Source: Halopolyspora algeriensis
GTDB lineage: Bacteria; Actinomycetota; Actinomycetes; Mycobacteriales; Pseudonocardiaceae
Reading direction: 5' to 3'
Assembly: GCF_003337235.1 (NCBI RefSeq)
Contig: NZ_QPJC01000016.1
Coordinates: forward strand, 31,656-95,655
DNA length: 64,000 nt
Within the stretch, counting starts at the first letter, position 1, and each line of letters starts with the position of its first letter. Shown here in pieces: positions 7,869 to 17,108 of the stretch. The notes under the pieces are model-generated. The model did no database searches. It was not told the DNA's origin and saw only the letters and a program-made list of their open reading frames with translations. The translations under genes were made by a program, and so were the position numbers.

Positions 7869-7888
7869 CATACCGACTGGGCGGTATG
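7869..7888. promoter_or_regulatory. Operator-like palindrome CATACCG-N6-CGGTATG
   Basis: A perfect 7-bp inverted repeat with a 6-nt spacer directly upstream of the HAD start at 7858. The core ACCG-N6-CGGT recurs at 3556-3569. Its position over the leader or promoter of the minus-strand operon suits repression by a TetR-type dimer. The rest of the 193-nt gap up to betT (7859-8051) shows nothing else. Confidence 0.5.
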
Positions 7889-8051
7889 TGCGCCAGGGTC
7901 TCCGGTACTCACCGACGGGATGCCGTGCGGGCAGGCAGCGCCCACCCGATCGGTGAAGGTCTCCCGCACCGACGCCACCCCGGGCATCGGCGTCCTGGCA
8001 CCGGCAGACCCTCGGCAATCACCACAACCGCTCGACCGCACGGCCTTGGTG

Positions 8052-10085
8052 CTAGCCCGCGGTGGTCTCGTTGAGCCGCAGGAACTCCAGGTGAGCCTCG
8101 TACTGATCGAGGACGTCGTCGATCAGTTGGCCGTGCGTGTACCCCATCACGTCGTATCCCTGTCCCCCCTCCTGCAGGTGCACCTCGAGCCGGTAGTAGA
8201 CCTCGCTGCCGCGAGAGCCGTAGGCCGGCATGGTGGCCTCGTGGGGCCGGATCTGGTACCGGAACGGATGTTCCTCCCCGATGTCGGCCACCAGTTCGAG
8301 GTAGGAGACTCCCGCGTGATCGGTTTCCCGACGTGCGTGTGCCTGTACTCCTTGGGCGTGCATCTCCTGCGCCACCGTGTCGAGGGCGGGCTCTGCCACC
8401 CGGGTGAGGAACTCGTCGATGCGGACCCGGTCGGGAAAGGTCAGGGCGCGGGTGAGGCGGTTCCGCCAGGTCCTCTCGGCGGCACCTTCCTCCGCGGTCG
8501 TGCTGCGTCCGGACAGCATTGTGGGCAGGCTCTGTCGCTGGCTGTCGGCGCGGGTTCCCTCCATCCGCAGCGCCTTGTACAGGCCGACCATCACGAGGAT
8601 CATGACGAAGGCGAACGGCAGCCCCATGATGATGGTGGCGTTTTGCAGTGCGGGAACTCCGCCGACGATGAGCATCGCCATGGTGAGCAAGCCGGTGGCC
8701 ATCGCCCAGAAGATCCGCACGCCGCTGCGCGCATCGGCCTCCGGCGTCGGCAGGTGGGATGTGAGGTTGGCCATCACCAGCGCGCCCGAGTCGGCCGAGG
8801 TCACGTAGAAAAGCAGCCCGACGAACGTGGCGAGCCCGGCGATGACGAGAGTGGCGGGAAACTGCGCCAGCAGCGAGTAGAACCCCTGTGCGGGCTGGTT
8901 CACGGCGACTTGCCCGAAGTCTCCTCCGCCGGTGCGGACGATGTCCAGCGCGGTGTTGCCGAAGATCGACCCCCACATCAAGATGTACAGGAAGGGGATG
9001 ATCAGCGTCCCGGTGACGAATTGACGAATGGTCCGGCCGCGCGAGATCCGGGCCAGGAACAGTCCGACGAACGACGCCCACGCGATCCACCAGGCCCAGA
9101 AGAACAGCGTCCACGCGTTCAGCCAGTCGACGGGCCGGTCGAAGGCGAAGGTTTCCAGCGTCATGCCCGGAAAGGAGCGCACGTAGACTCCGAGGTTGAG
9201 CACCAGCGCGTTGAGCAGGAACACGGTCTTGCCGGTGACCAGGATGAACCCGGCCAGCCCGAGCGCGAGCAGCACGTTGAGCTGGGACAGCCGCTTGATG
9301 CCCTTGTCAACACCGCTGACCGCCGACAGCGTCGCCATGATCACCGCAACAGCCACCAGGCCGATCTGGGACGCTGTCCCCGTGGGAATGCCGAACAGGA
9401 ATTCGAGCCCGTAGCTGAGCAGGACCACCCCGATTCCCAGCGAGGCCGCGATGCCGAAGATGGTGCCCAGCACAGCAGCGAGATCCACCCCGTGCCCGAG
9501 CCCTCCGTAGATGCGTTTGCCGAAGATCGGGTACAAGGCGGAACGGATGGCCAGCGGCAGTCCCCGCCGGTAGGCGAAGAAGGCCAGTGCTATGCCCATC
9601 AGCGCATACATCCCCCATCCGCTGATGCCGTAGTGAAACAGCATCCACACGGTTGCCTGCCGGGCGGCCTCTATCGTCTCCCCCTGGCCGTGCGGTGGGG
9701 AAAGATACTGCGTGACCGGCTCGGAGACGGCGAAGAACATGACGTCGGTACCGATGCCGGCGGCGAACAGCATCGATGCCCACGTCAGCGTGCTGAACTC
9801 CGGCTGCGAATGCTGCGGCCCCAGCTTCGTCCGCCCGTAGCGGGAGACACCGAGGAAAACCACGAACACCAGGATGATCGTGGTGAGCAGGATGTAGAAC
9901 CACCCGAACCACGTGGAGATCCAGCTCACCACTGTGCCGATGACCTCAGCGGCCGCTGCCGGTGTCACGACCGCCCACAGGGCGATCGCCAGGATGACGA
10001 CGGCCGAACCGTAGAAGACGATCCGATTCAGTCTCGTCTGTTGCGTGGACTCGGCTGCCAGGCCGGTCGGTGTGTCATCGCTCAT
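8052..10085 (-). CDS. betT: BCCT-family choline/betaine transporter (BetT-like)
   Basis: A 677-residue betaine-carnitine-choline transporter. About twelve membrane segments occupy residues 20-510, with the family's tryptophan-rich segment around FFWAWWIAWASFVGLFLARISRG and the GMYALMGIALAFF/GWGMY region. A cytoplasmic C-terminal tail of about 150 residues follows, as in osmoregulated BetT proteins, where such tails sense osmotic stress. The choline dehydrogenase and betaine-aldehyde dehydrogenase genes nearby (13639-16808) support choline as substrate. It is transcribed alone on the minus strand, ATG 10085 with GGAGCATTCCC upstream. Glycine betaine transport remains possible. Confidence 0.9.
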   Translation of the reverse strand: MSDDTPTGLAAESTQQTRLNRIVFYGSAVVILAIALWAVVTPAAAAEVIGTVVSWISTWFGWFYILLTTIILVFVVFLGVSRYGRTKLGPQHSQPEFSTLTWASMLFAAGIGTDVMFFAVSEPVTQYLSPPHGQGETIEAARQATVWMLFHYGISGWGMYALMGIALAFFAYRRGLPLAIRSALYPIFGKRIYGGLGHGVDLAAVLGTIFGIAASLGIGVVLLSYGLEFLFGIPTGTASQIGLVAVAVIMATLSAVSGVDKGIKRLSQLNVLLALGLAGFILVTGKTVFLLNALVLNLGVYVRSFPGMTLETFAFDRPVDWLNAWTLFFWAWWIAWASFVGLFLARISRGRTIRQFVTGTLIIPFLYILMWGSIFGNTALDIVRTGGGDFGQVAVNQPAQGFYSLLAQFPATLVIAGLATFVGLLFYVTSADSGALVMANLTSHLPTPEADARSGVRIFWAMATGLLTMAMLIVGGVPALQNATIIMGLPFAFVMILVMVGLYKALRMEGTRADSQRQSLPTMLSGRSTTAEEGAAERTWRNRLTRALTFPDRVRIDEFLTRVAEPALDTVAQEMHAQGVQAHARRETDHAGVSYLELVADIGEEHPFRYQIRPHEATMPAYGSRGSEVYYRLEVHLQEGGQGYDVMGYTHGQLIDDVLDQYEAHLEFLRLNETTAG

Positions 10086-10408
10086 GGGAATGCTCCGTTG
10101 CGGACATGTGCCGGCGAGGCCACGGGCAGCCCGGGTGGGCCGAAACCGGCCGACGACGAGCTTCGGCTTCCGCCGGCTGTTCGGTCAGCGGATGCGGGTT
10201 GGCGGTGTTGAGTCAGCAGCGTCCCCGCTGCGGTGCTGCCCACTCAACGGCCGGTTCCCTGCTCCTCGTGGAACTCCCGTCCTGAACCAGTCTCGTGCAT
10301 CGTGCGGTGGTACTCCAGTGATAGTTCGTGATGTCGTCGCTGGTAATGGGCGTGCTGGGCTTGTGTTTGGCGGTGTCGGTGCCAGGCTGACCAGGTTGGG
10401 GCGTGGCG
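10086..10408. other. Non-coding gap upstream of betT, with an inverted repeat
   Basis: No supported gene. The only structure noticed is GTTGAGT (10207-10213) pairing with ACTCAAC further on, enclosing AGCAGCG-TCCC-CGCTGC, a compact hairpin. It may belong to the decayed insertion sequence next to it or be a terminator. The betT promoter must lie here but no convincing -35/-10 pair was found. Confidence 0.4.
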
Positions 10409-10785
10409 CCGTGCCGACGCTGTGGGTCTGCCAGGCCGAGGCAGGCAGCTCGGCGGCGATGCCGTCCACCGTCAGCCGGGTCCCGTTCGCTCCGACGGGC
10501 AGGCGATCACCGCAGGACACTGCCGGCACGAAGCCGATGCCCCGGGCCGTTGGCCAGGCGCGCAGGTGGGGGCTTTGTCCGCCGACCTCGTCGGCGGCCA
10601 CCCGGGAGAACGGCAGCCCGGCCCGCTGAGCACGGGTGATCATCTGCTGGGCCGGTCGAGTTTCGTGGCGAACTCATGTGCGTACGGTATCCCGGCCGCT
10701 TCGCACCGCGCAGGATCGGCGCACCCGGCCTGCTCGGGCAGATACAGCTCCCGGTCGATCACGGGCGCCTGTCCTCCCTCATCCG
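10409..10785 (-). pseudogene. IS701-family transposase remnant (frameshifted, truncated at both ends)
   Basis: Two minus-strand frames join into one IS701-like segment. The first reads APVIDRELYLPE, CEAAGIP and EFATKLDRP and stops at 10640. The second, displaced by one base, continues MITRAQRAGLPF, VAADEVGG, LRAWPTARGIGFVPAV and ELPASAWQTHSVG to about 10409. These blocks correspond to the central DDE region of IS701 transposases, where the acidic residue in ADEV is conserved. The N-terminal and C-terminal thirds are missing and no terminal inverted repeats were recognised. It is an old, inactive insertion lying between the betT transporter and a lipid acyltransferase gene. Confidence 0.8.
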
Positions 10786-11044
10786 AGTGACGAGGATCGG
10801 ATTTGCTCGGCGGAAATACCTCTTCCGGTGAGTCTTGGGCGTTTCGCCCGGCGGCAACCATCTCGGACCGGGAAACATGGCCGTGAAGTAGCGGGGCATG
10901 GGGAATACGGGGTGTTTCCGACCGGACCTGCCGAGCTGTGGTGTCCGGACGAGTCGCGCTGCGATGAGAAGTTCGTCCGTCGGCATGTGCGGAAAAGTTT
11001 CCGAAAACGCCACTGCCGGCGAGTGCCTGTGGTGAGGAAGGGCG

Positions 11045-12427
11045 ATGGCAACGCGCGAGATCGGCGCACTGGATACGGCATTTCTGTGCCTCGAACAGCA
11101 CGACGCACCGATGCACATCGGCGCTGTCGCGGTCTTCGATCCTCGAGAGGAGGTGGACCCCGCCAGGCTGAAAGCACTGCTTGCCGAACGTGTCGAGCGC
11201 ATACCGCGCATGCGCAGGCATGTCGGCGACTCCTGGCTTCCCGCCGGGGCCGCGCAATGGGAGGAGGATCCCGACTTCCGGGCCGAGGAACACATTCACA
11301 ACCACGGCGTTCCCTGGCCCGGCGGCCCGGACGAGCTGGCCACCCTGGTTTCCGAGCTGGTGGCCGAACCCCTTGATCTGACCCGCCCGCTGTGGGAGCT
11401 GCACGTGCTCACCGGTCTGCACGGCGGGCGATTCGCCATCCTGGTGAAACTGCACCACGCCCTCGCCGACGGGGCCGGAGCGGTCGAGCTCGGTCTCGGC
11501 CTGCTCGACGGTTTCGAACCCGTTGCCGACACGCACGAGCCCGATCCGGCGGGCACCGAGCGGGGTGTGTTGGGGTTCGCCCGCTCGATGCTGACATCGA
11601 TCTCCCGGCCCGACCGGCTGGTGCGCACCACCCTCACCGCCGCCGACGAACTCCGCCACACCGTGCAGCAGGCCGGTGAGGCACTGAACATCGGTTGGTC
11701 CGTACTCCGCAACGTCCAGATGCCGCGGCCGGCCTCGCCCTTGCTGGCACCGCGTTCGGCGAGCAAGCGGATCGAACTGTTCGCACTGGAGATGGGCGAC
11801 ATCCGCCGGGTCCGCAAATGCCACGGCGGTACGACGAACGACATCGTGCTGGCCATCGTGACCGGAGCGCTGCGCCGGTGGCTCACCACGCGCGGATACC
11901 CCGTCGACACGCTGCGGCTGCGCGCTCTCGTCCCGGTCAGCCACCGCTGCCGCGATCGGCAGCCCGCGGGGAACAACCGGCTTTCCGGCTACCTGTGTGA
12001 TCTACCGGTGAACGAGCCCGATCCGCGCCTGCGGCTGGATGTACTGCGGTCCTCGATGCGGGACAACAAGAGTGCGGGACCGCTTCGCGGACCCGGTGCG
12101 CTCCCGGTACTGGCCGATCGGGTACCTCCGGCGCTGCACCGGCTGGCCACCCGCACCGCGGTCCGCGGTGCCCCGCTGCTGTTCGACACCGTCATCACCA
12201 ACGTGCCGTTGCCCGACATGCCGGTGTCGCTGGACGGTGCCGGACTGCGCGAGCTGTACCCACTCGTGCCGCTGGCCGCGGGACATGCCCTGTCCATCGC
12301 GGCGTCCCAGTACCGCGATCGCGTCCATGTCGGACTGCAGGCCAACCGGGCGGCGCTGCCCGACATCGAGAAGTTCAACGAAGCGCTTCCGCATGCTCTG
12401 GCCGAGCTCGACGGCTCGGAGGCGTGA
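11045..12427 (+). CDS. Wax ester synthase/acyl-CoA:diacylglycerol acyltransferase (WS/DGAT)
   Basis: A 460-residue WS/DGAT protein. The acyltransferase motif HHxxxDG is intact (H137, H138, D142, G143 in KLHHALADGAG). The N-terminus carries the family's D-A-F/L-E block (LDTAFLCLEQHDAPMHIGAVAVF), and the second domain has TTNDIVLAIVTGALRRWL and PVSHR. These enzymes make triacylglycerols or wax esters as storage lipids from acyl-CoA, at the membrane or lipid droplet. The ATG at 11045 follows GAAGGGCG. It is monocistronic. The 259 nt between it and the transposase remnant holds no other gene. A weak hairpin (12443-12471) follows the stop. Confidence 0.93.
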   Translation: MATREIGALDTAFLCLEQHDAPMHIGAVAVFDPREEVDPARLKALLAERVERIPRMRRHVGDSWLPAGAAQWEEDPDFRAEEHIHNHGVPWPGGPDELATLVSELVAEPLDLTRPLWELHVLTGLHGGRFAILVKLHHALADGAGAVELGLGLLDGFEPVADTHEPDPAGTERGVLGFARSMLTSISRPDRLVRTTLTAADELRHTVQQAGEALNIGWSVLRNVQMPRPASPLLAPRSASKRIELFALEMGDIRRVRKCHGGTTNDIVLAIVTGALRRWLTTRGYPVDTLRLRALVPVSHRCRDRQPAGNNRLSGYLCDLPVNEPDPRLRLDVLRSSMRDNKSAGPLRGPGALPVLADRVPPALHRLATRTAVRGAPLLFDTVITNVPLPDMPVSLDGAGLRELYPLVPLAAGHALSIAASQYRDRVHVGLQANRAALPDIEKFNEALPHALAELDGSEA

Positions 12428-12749
12428 GCCACGGAGCCTCACCTCTCGGGCGGCGTGCGGCCGGCCGAGAGAAGGGTGAATCTGCTCGAAACCCGTTCGG
12501 CGGCAATTTCGTCGCTCTGCGTCAGTACTCGTGGCGGGACAGCTCCGATCGGTTGTAGCGCGGAGTCGGAGATTTTCGGTCTCGTGGGGGTAGACACGGT
12601 CCGCCGGGTCACCGGCCGTGGCGATGTGCGGGTATTCGCACGAGCCGCCTCGTCGGGCCACCGTTGACGATGACTTTACTCACCAGTAACTATTGCCGGG
12701 TCGCGCGACACGTCCACGTTCCGTAATTCAGACCCGAGGTGATTCGGCG
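12428..12749. other. Intergenic region with a weak terminator-like hairpin
   Basis: About 320 nt with no supported gene. CTCTCGG (12443-12449) can pair with CCGAGAG (12465-12471) just after the WS/DGAT stop and may end its transcript. The right part should carry the promoter of the secreted protein, but no clear hexamers are seen. GAGGTGATT at 12736-12744 is the ribosome-binding site for the ATG at 12750. Confidence 0.4.
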
Positions 12750-13391
12750 ATGAGTACCGCATTGCGCCGACGCGGCGCACGGATGATGGCCGCCGCTGCC
12801 TTTGCCGTCCTGCCGATGCTGGCCGTGGCTTCCCCTGCCGCCGCCGCGACGTTCGAGCACAACTTCGACTGCGCCGGTGATTCCCCACTGGGCACTCAGC
12901 ACTTCAGCCTCCAGCAGACCACCGACATCACCACCCCGGCGACGGTCGCGCCGAACTCCGCGTTCGACGTCGTCATCGACCCGGCGCCGAACACGGCGCC
13001 CACCGATGTCAACGGCTACACCGTCGAACGGATCGAGAACATCGACCTGAAGATCCCGGTGCCGCCCAACTCCACCCTGACCGGTACCGAACTGTCCGGC
13101 GGCGAGAACCTCGGACCGAACCCGCCCGCGATCACCGTCGACGGTCGTGTCGCCACGCTGCACATCGACGGTCCGATCGGCGGCGGTGAGGCCTACGAGC
13201 TGCCGACCGTCACGGCACACCTGACCTCCGCCGACTCCGGCGTGATCGAGACCCGGCTGCACGGCACGGGCTACGACGACCCCGGATTGACCCTGGACGC
13301 GACCGTCTCCACGTTCTTCGGCGACACCCAGGTGCCCAGCCGGTGCTATCCCAACCCGAACCCCGTCCTGACCACAACCACGATCGAGTGA
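12750..13391 (+). CDS. Secreted protein of unknown function
   Basis: A 213-residue protein with a clear Sec signal peptide: basic MSTALRRRGARMM, a hydrophobic core, then a cleavage site after about residue 32 (SPAAAA-TFEHNF). The mature part is a beta-rich, proline-poor domain with two cysteines, one near the mature N-terminus (FDCAGDSPLG) and one near the C-terminus (SRCYPNP), placed to form a disulphide joining both ends. It resembles small secreted actinobacterial proteins annotated only as hypothetical or as domains of unknown function. The start ATG has a strong GAGGTGATT site. A strong terminator follows. No enzymatic motif is visible. Confidence 0.8.
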   Translation: MSTALRRRGARMMAAAAFAVLPMLAVASPAAAATFEHNFDCAGDSPLGTQHFSLQQTTDITTPATVAPNSAFDVVIDPAPNTAPTDVNGYTVERIENIDLKIPVPPNSTLTGTELSGGENLGPNPPAITVDGRVATLHIDGPIGGGEAYELPTVTAHLTSADSGVIETRLHGTGYDDPGLTLDATVSTFFGDTQVPSRCYPNPNPVLTTTTIE

Positions 13392-13407
13392 CCGACCGGC
13401 AGAGGTG

Positions 13408-13445
13408 AAAGCCCGGTGACCGTGTCCGGCGGTCACCGGGCTTTT
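13408..13445 (+). terminator. Rho-independent terminator after the secreted protein gene
   Basis: A perfect 15-bp stem, AAAGCCCGGTGACCG (13408-13422) with CGGTCACCGGGCTTT (13430-13444), followed by T and a mixed T-rich run (TTTTCTACTCTT). It starts 16 nt after the stop codon at 13391. Confidence 0.85.
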
Positions 13446-13528
13446 CTACTCTTGCTCGATCCCGTGCCGGCTCGGCTCGCTCAGTGGGACAGCGGCCGTT
13501 CCACCGCCACCCTCCAGCTCTCGTGGCC

Positions 13529-13570
13529 GCCCGAGGGCTCAACGGCCGGGGATCCGCCGAGCCCTCGGGC
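13529..13570 (-). terminator. Inverted repeat downstream of the choline dehydrogenase gene
   Basis: GCCCGAGGGCTC (13529-13540) and GAGCCCTCGGGC (13559-13570) form a perfect 12-bp stem with an 18-nt loop, 68 nt past the minus-strand stop at 13639. It lacks a U-run, so it is a possible actinobacterial-type terminator or transcript-end stabiliser. Confidence 0.5.
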
Positions 13571-13638
13571 AGCCGGGGAACGGCTCCGCGGTTCGGGGGC
13601 CGCGGAGACGCTCGGTCCCTTCGGGGCAGGAGTGCTCG

Positions 13639-15201
13639 TCAGCGAGCGTCCTCGGCGAGCATGTCGGAGCACTTCTCGCCGATGGCCATCGTGGTGATGT
13701 TCGGATTCACCGCGACCAGGAAGGGCATCACGGACGCGTCGGCCACCCGAAGCCCCTCGACTCCCTTCACGCGCAGGCGCGCATCCAAAGGCGCGTTGAC
13801 GTCGCCGTCGGCCCCCATCGGCACCGATGCGGCCGGGTGGTAGACCGTGTTGTGCGTCTTGCGCAGGTAGTCGGCGATCTCGTCGTCGCTGCGCACGTCC
13901 GGCCCGGGATGCAGTTCGGCGCCCTTCCAGTCCCGCATGGACTCCTGATCCACGATCTGCCGGGCGAGTTTGATGCCGTAGGTCATGACCCGGATGTCGT
14001 GCGGGTCGGTGAAGTAGCGGGGATCGACGGCGGGCTTGTCCCGGTAGTCGCGGGTGCGCAGCCGCACCGTGCCGATCGACCGGCTGCGCGTGACGTTCGG
14101 GGTGAGGCAGAACCCGTTCTCGGTCGTGGGGAATCCGTGCCGTGCCGTGTTCATGTCGAACGGCACCGAGCCGTAGTGGAACATCAGGTCGGGCCGGTCC
14201 AGGCCCTGTTCCGTGGTGGTGAAGATGCCGATCTCCCACCACTGCGTGGACTCGGTGACCATCGGTTTGGCCGCGTCCCACCCGATCACGCCCTCGGGGT
14301 GGTCCTGCAGGTTCGAGCCGACACCGGGTGAATCCACCAGGACGTCGACACCGACCTCGCGCAGGTGCTCGGCCGGACCGATTCCCGACAGCATCAGCAA
14401 CTTCGGAGTGTCGATGGCGCCTGCGCTGAGCACGACCTCACGGCGTGCGTCGATCCGCTTGCTGCGGAACTGGTCGCCATCGACGTACTCGACACCGGTG
14501 GCGCGTGTGCCGTCGAAGAGGATCCTCCTGGCGCGCGTCTCGGTGCGCACCTCCAGGTTGGGGCGCCTTCCCATGATCGGATGCAGGTACGACACCGACG
14601 AGGAGGAACGGGTGCCGTCCTCGCGCGCGTTGATCTGGAACCAGTTCGCGCCGTGTGTGACGGTGCTGCCCGAGTTGAACTCGGTGATCGGGATACCGGC
14701 CTGCTCGCAGGCCTGCAGCAGTGCCACTCCGCAGGGATCCTTCGGCGGCACACTGCGCAGGGTCACCGGGCCGCTGCGACCGTGGTGCTGCCCGGGACCG
14801 TCGTTGGTCTCCAGTCGCCGGTACAGCGGGAAGACATCCCGCGATCCCCACCCGGGAAGACCCATCGACTCCCACTCGTCGAGGTCCTCGGCCGGGGCCC
14901 AGAACGCGATGCAGGAGTTGTGGGACGAGCAACCACCGAGGACCCTGGCGCGGGCGTGCCTCAGGTAGGAGTTGCCGTATTCCTGCGGCTCCACCAGGTA
15001 GTCCCAGTCGTAGCCGGACTCCAGCAGACTCATCCAGCGGTTCAGTTCCAGGACCGCGTTCGCGTCCTGGTCGGACGGTCCCGCCTCCAGCAGGCAGACG
15101 GTGACGTCCGGATCCTCGGACAGCCGCGCCGCCAGAGCGGCACCCGCGCTGCCACCCCCCACCACGACATAGTCGAACCGGGCGGAGTCGTCATCGGTCA
15201 T
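13639..15201 (-). CDS. betA: GMC-family choline dehydrogenase
   Basis: A 520-residue glucose-methanol-choline oxidoreductase. The FAD-binding GGGSAG is at residues 15-20, ARVLGGCSSHNSC is the flavin-contact signature, SAGAIDTPKLLMLSGIG is the second GMC signature, and the catalytic pair is H455 (VYHPAASVPMG) with N499 (VNPNITTMAIGEK). It would oxidise choline to betaine aldehyde. The gene is directly downstream of the betaine-aldehyde dehydrogenase (74-nt gap, same strand) and probably cotranscribed with it. The choice between dehydrogenase and oxidase type cannot be made from sequence alone; the neighbouring aldehyde dehydrogenase favours the two-enzyme route to glycine betaine. Confidence 0.9.
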   Translation of the reverse strand: MTDDDSARFDYVVVGGGSAGAALAARLSEDPDVTVCLLEAGPSDQDANAVLELNRWMSLLESGYDWDYLVEPQEYGNSYLRHARARVLGGCSSHNSCIAFWAPAEDLDEWESMGLPGWGSRDVFPLYRRLETNDGPGQHHGRSGPVTLRSVPPKDPCGVALLQACEQAGIPITEFNSGSTVTHGANWFQINAREDGTRSSSSVSYLHPIMGRRPNLEVRTETRARRILFDGTRATGVEYVDGDQFRSKRIDARREVVLSAGAIDTPKLLMLSGIGPAEHLREVGVDVLVDSPGVGSNLQDHPEGVIGWDAAKPMVTESTQWWEIGIFTTTEQGLDRPDLMFHYGSVPFDMNTARHGFPTTENGFCLTPNVTRSRSIGTVRLRTRDYRDKPAVDPRYFTDPHDIRVMTYGIKLARQIVDQESMRDWKGAELHPGPDVRSDDEIADYLRKTHNTVYHPAASVPMGADGDVNAPLDARLRVKGVEGLRVADASVMPFLVAVNPNITTMAIGEKCSDMLAEDAR

Positions 15202-15275
15202 GGTTGTCTCTCCTGAATACGTGAAGGAAAGGCGAAACGGGCGTCTTCGGCGGTTTCCGGTGCCTGCCGCGGCCG

Positions 15276-16808
15276 TCAGGCCGAGAACCAGTGCTGCGGT
15301 CCCGGACGGATGTTCTGGTAGATGTGCTTGGCTTCCTGGTATTCGCGCAGTCCGGCAGGCCCCAGTTCACGCCCGACGCCGGACTGCTTGAACCCGCCCC
15401 ATTCCGCCTGCGGCAGGTAGGGATGGAAGTCGTTGATCCACACCGTGCCGTGGCGCAACCTGCCCGCGACACGCTGCGCCTTGCCGGGATCGGACGTGAA
15501 CACCCCGGCGGAAAGCCCGTAGTGGGTGTCGTTGGCGATACGCACCGCGTCGTCCTCGTCGGTGAAGCGCTCCACGGTGAGTACGGGACCGAAGGACTCC
15601 TCACCCACGGCGTGGGTGCCCTGCTGGACCTCGTCGAGAACGGTCGGGAGGTAGTAGTAGCCGTTGGTGAACCGATCACCCTCGGGGCGGCGGCCCCCGG
15701 TACGCAGGACCGCTCCTTCGGCGACGGCCTCGGCGACGTAGTCCTCGACCTTGCTGCGGTGCTCGGCCGAGATCAGCGGACCCGTCTCGGCCTCCTCCTC
15801 GAAGGGGCCGCCCAGCCGGATGAGCTCGACGCGGCGGACGATCTCGTCGACGAGCGCGTCGTGCATCTCGTCCTGCACGACCAGGCGCGCCCCTGCGGAG
15901 CACACCTGACCGGAGTGCAGGAAGATCGCGGTCAGCGCGTAGTCGACGGCGGTGTCGAAATCCGCGTCGGCGAAGACGACATTCGGGTTCTTGCCACCCA
16001 GCTCCAGGGCCACGCGCTTGACCGTGGCCGCGGCGGAGGCGGCGATGGTGCGGCCCGTGTGCAGGCCACCGGTGAACGACACCATGTCGACGTCGGCGTG
16101 CTCGGCGAGAACGGCACCGGTCTGCTCCCCGGCGCCGAGCACGAGGTTGCCCACACCCGCGGGCAGCCCGGCCTCGGCGAGCGCGCGCATCAGCAGGATC
16201 GCCGTGCTCGGGGTGAGCTCGCTGGGCTTGAGCACGAAGGTGTTGCCCGCGGCGATGGCCGGGGCGACCTTCCAGGCCACCTGCAGCAGCGGGAAATTCC
16301 ACGGTGTGATGAGCCCGCACACGCCGACCGGTTCGTAGCTGACGCGGCTGATCGCGTCCGGCAGCCCCGTGTCGACGACATGGCCGGGGTCGGTGCCTGC
16401 GATCTTGCCGTAGTACCGGAAGCAGGCGGCGATGTCGTCCATGTCGTAGCCGCTCTCGACCAGCCGCTTGCCGGTGTCCAAGGATTCCGCTCGGGCGAAC
16501 TCGTCCCTGTCGCGGACGAGGATGTCGCTGACGCGCAGCAGCAGATCGCCTCGTTGCCAGGGGGAGCTGTTCGCCCACGTGCCGTCGTCGAAGACCCGGC
16601 GGGCGACGGCGATGGCACGCTCGGTGTCGCTGCGCTCGGCCTCGGCGACCGTGGCCACGGCGGTTCCGTCGGCGGGACAGCGGATCGTCCGGGTGTGCCC
16701 GGACGCGGCCGGCCCCCACACGCCGTCGATGAACAGGGTGTGCCCCGCTTCCGACGAGGCCGGGCTCCTGTGGTCGGTGCCGTCCGGAGGTACCTCAGTG
16801 TGCGGCAT
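15276..16808 (-). CDS. betB: Betaine-aldehyde dehydrogenase
   Basis: A 510-residue NAD(P)-dependent aldehyde dehydrogenase. The active-site residues are present: N171 (PWNFP), E269 (ALELGGKNPN) and catalytic C303 (SGQVCSAGARL). The cofactor loop reads SFTGGLHTGR. It lies between the choline dehydrogenase gene and a divergent TetR regulator, the standard order of bet loci, so oxidation of betaine aldehyde to the osmoprotectant glycine betaine is the likely role. The start ATG 16808 has a GAGGAAGCC ribosome-binding site. Longer in-frame starts run through the operator region and were rejected. Confidence 0.92.
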   Translation of the reverse strand: MPHTEVPPDGTDHRSPASSEAGHTLFIDGVWGPAASGHTRTIRCPADGTAVATVAEAERSDTERAIAVARRVFDDGTWANSSPWQRGDLLLRVSDILVRDRDEFARAESLDTGKRLVESGYDMDDIAACFRYYGKIAGTDPGHVVDTGLPDAISRVSYEPVGVCGLITPWNFPLLQVAWKVAPAIAAGNTFVLKPSELTPSTAILLMRALAEAGLPAGVGNLVLGAGEQTGAVLAEHADVDMVSFTGGLHTGRTIAASAAATVKRVALELGGKNPNVVFADADFDTAVDYALTAIFLHSGQVCSAGARLVVQDEMHDALVDEIVRRVELIRLGGPFEEEAETGPLISAEHRSKVEDYVAEAVAEGAVLRTGGRRPEGDRFTNGYYYLPTVLDEVQQGTHAVGEESFGPVLTVERFTDEDDAVRIANDTHYGLSAGVFTSDPGKAQRVAGRLRHGTVWINDFHPYLPQAEWGGFKQSGVGRELGPAGLREYQEAKHIYQNIRPGPQHWFSA

Positions 16809-16902
16809 GGCGGCTTCCTCGATGATCGCGTTTACCGGCGTGTGGTGTCGGTATCGGGCCGCGAGTCCTGACACGCTCGGTGCAGCGGCCCCCGACACCG
16901 TT

Positions 16903-16923
16903 CTTGTACAAATGTACACCAAG
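16903..16923. promoter_or_regulatory. Probable TetR operator between betB and its divergent regulator
   Basis: The 21-bp site CTTGTACAAATGTACACCAAG has CTTG/CAAG ends and two TGTACA palindromes, centred about 95 nt upstream of betB and 190 nt upstream of the TetR start. It is the only strong dyad in the 300-nt divergent region (16809-17108) and is AT-rich against a G+C-rich background, as expected for an operator-promoter. Binding by the adjacent TetR protein is inference. Confidence 0.6.
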
Positions 16924-17108
16924 AGGATCGAGGGCGCACGAAACGGAGTTCTTTTACCGCTGTAGCCAGCATAAACGGGCTGACGATGAGCTGAAACACA
17001 CCATCGAGTGGCCGACTCGTGGCACTCTGGATCGGGTGCCCGGGTCGCTGTTTCGGATCTCGAGGCGAGGAGGGGCACGGATTTCGGTGGGGAGGTTCAC
17101 GACACGCG

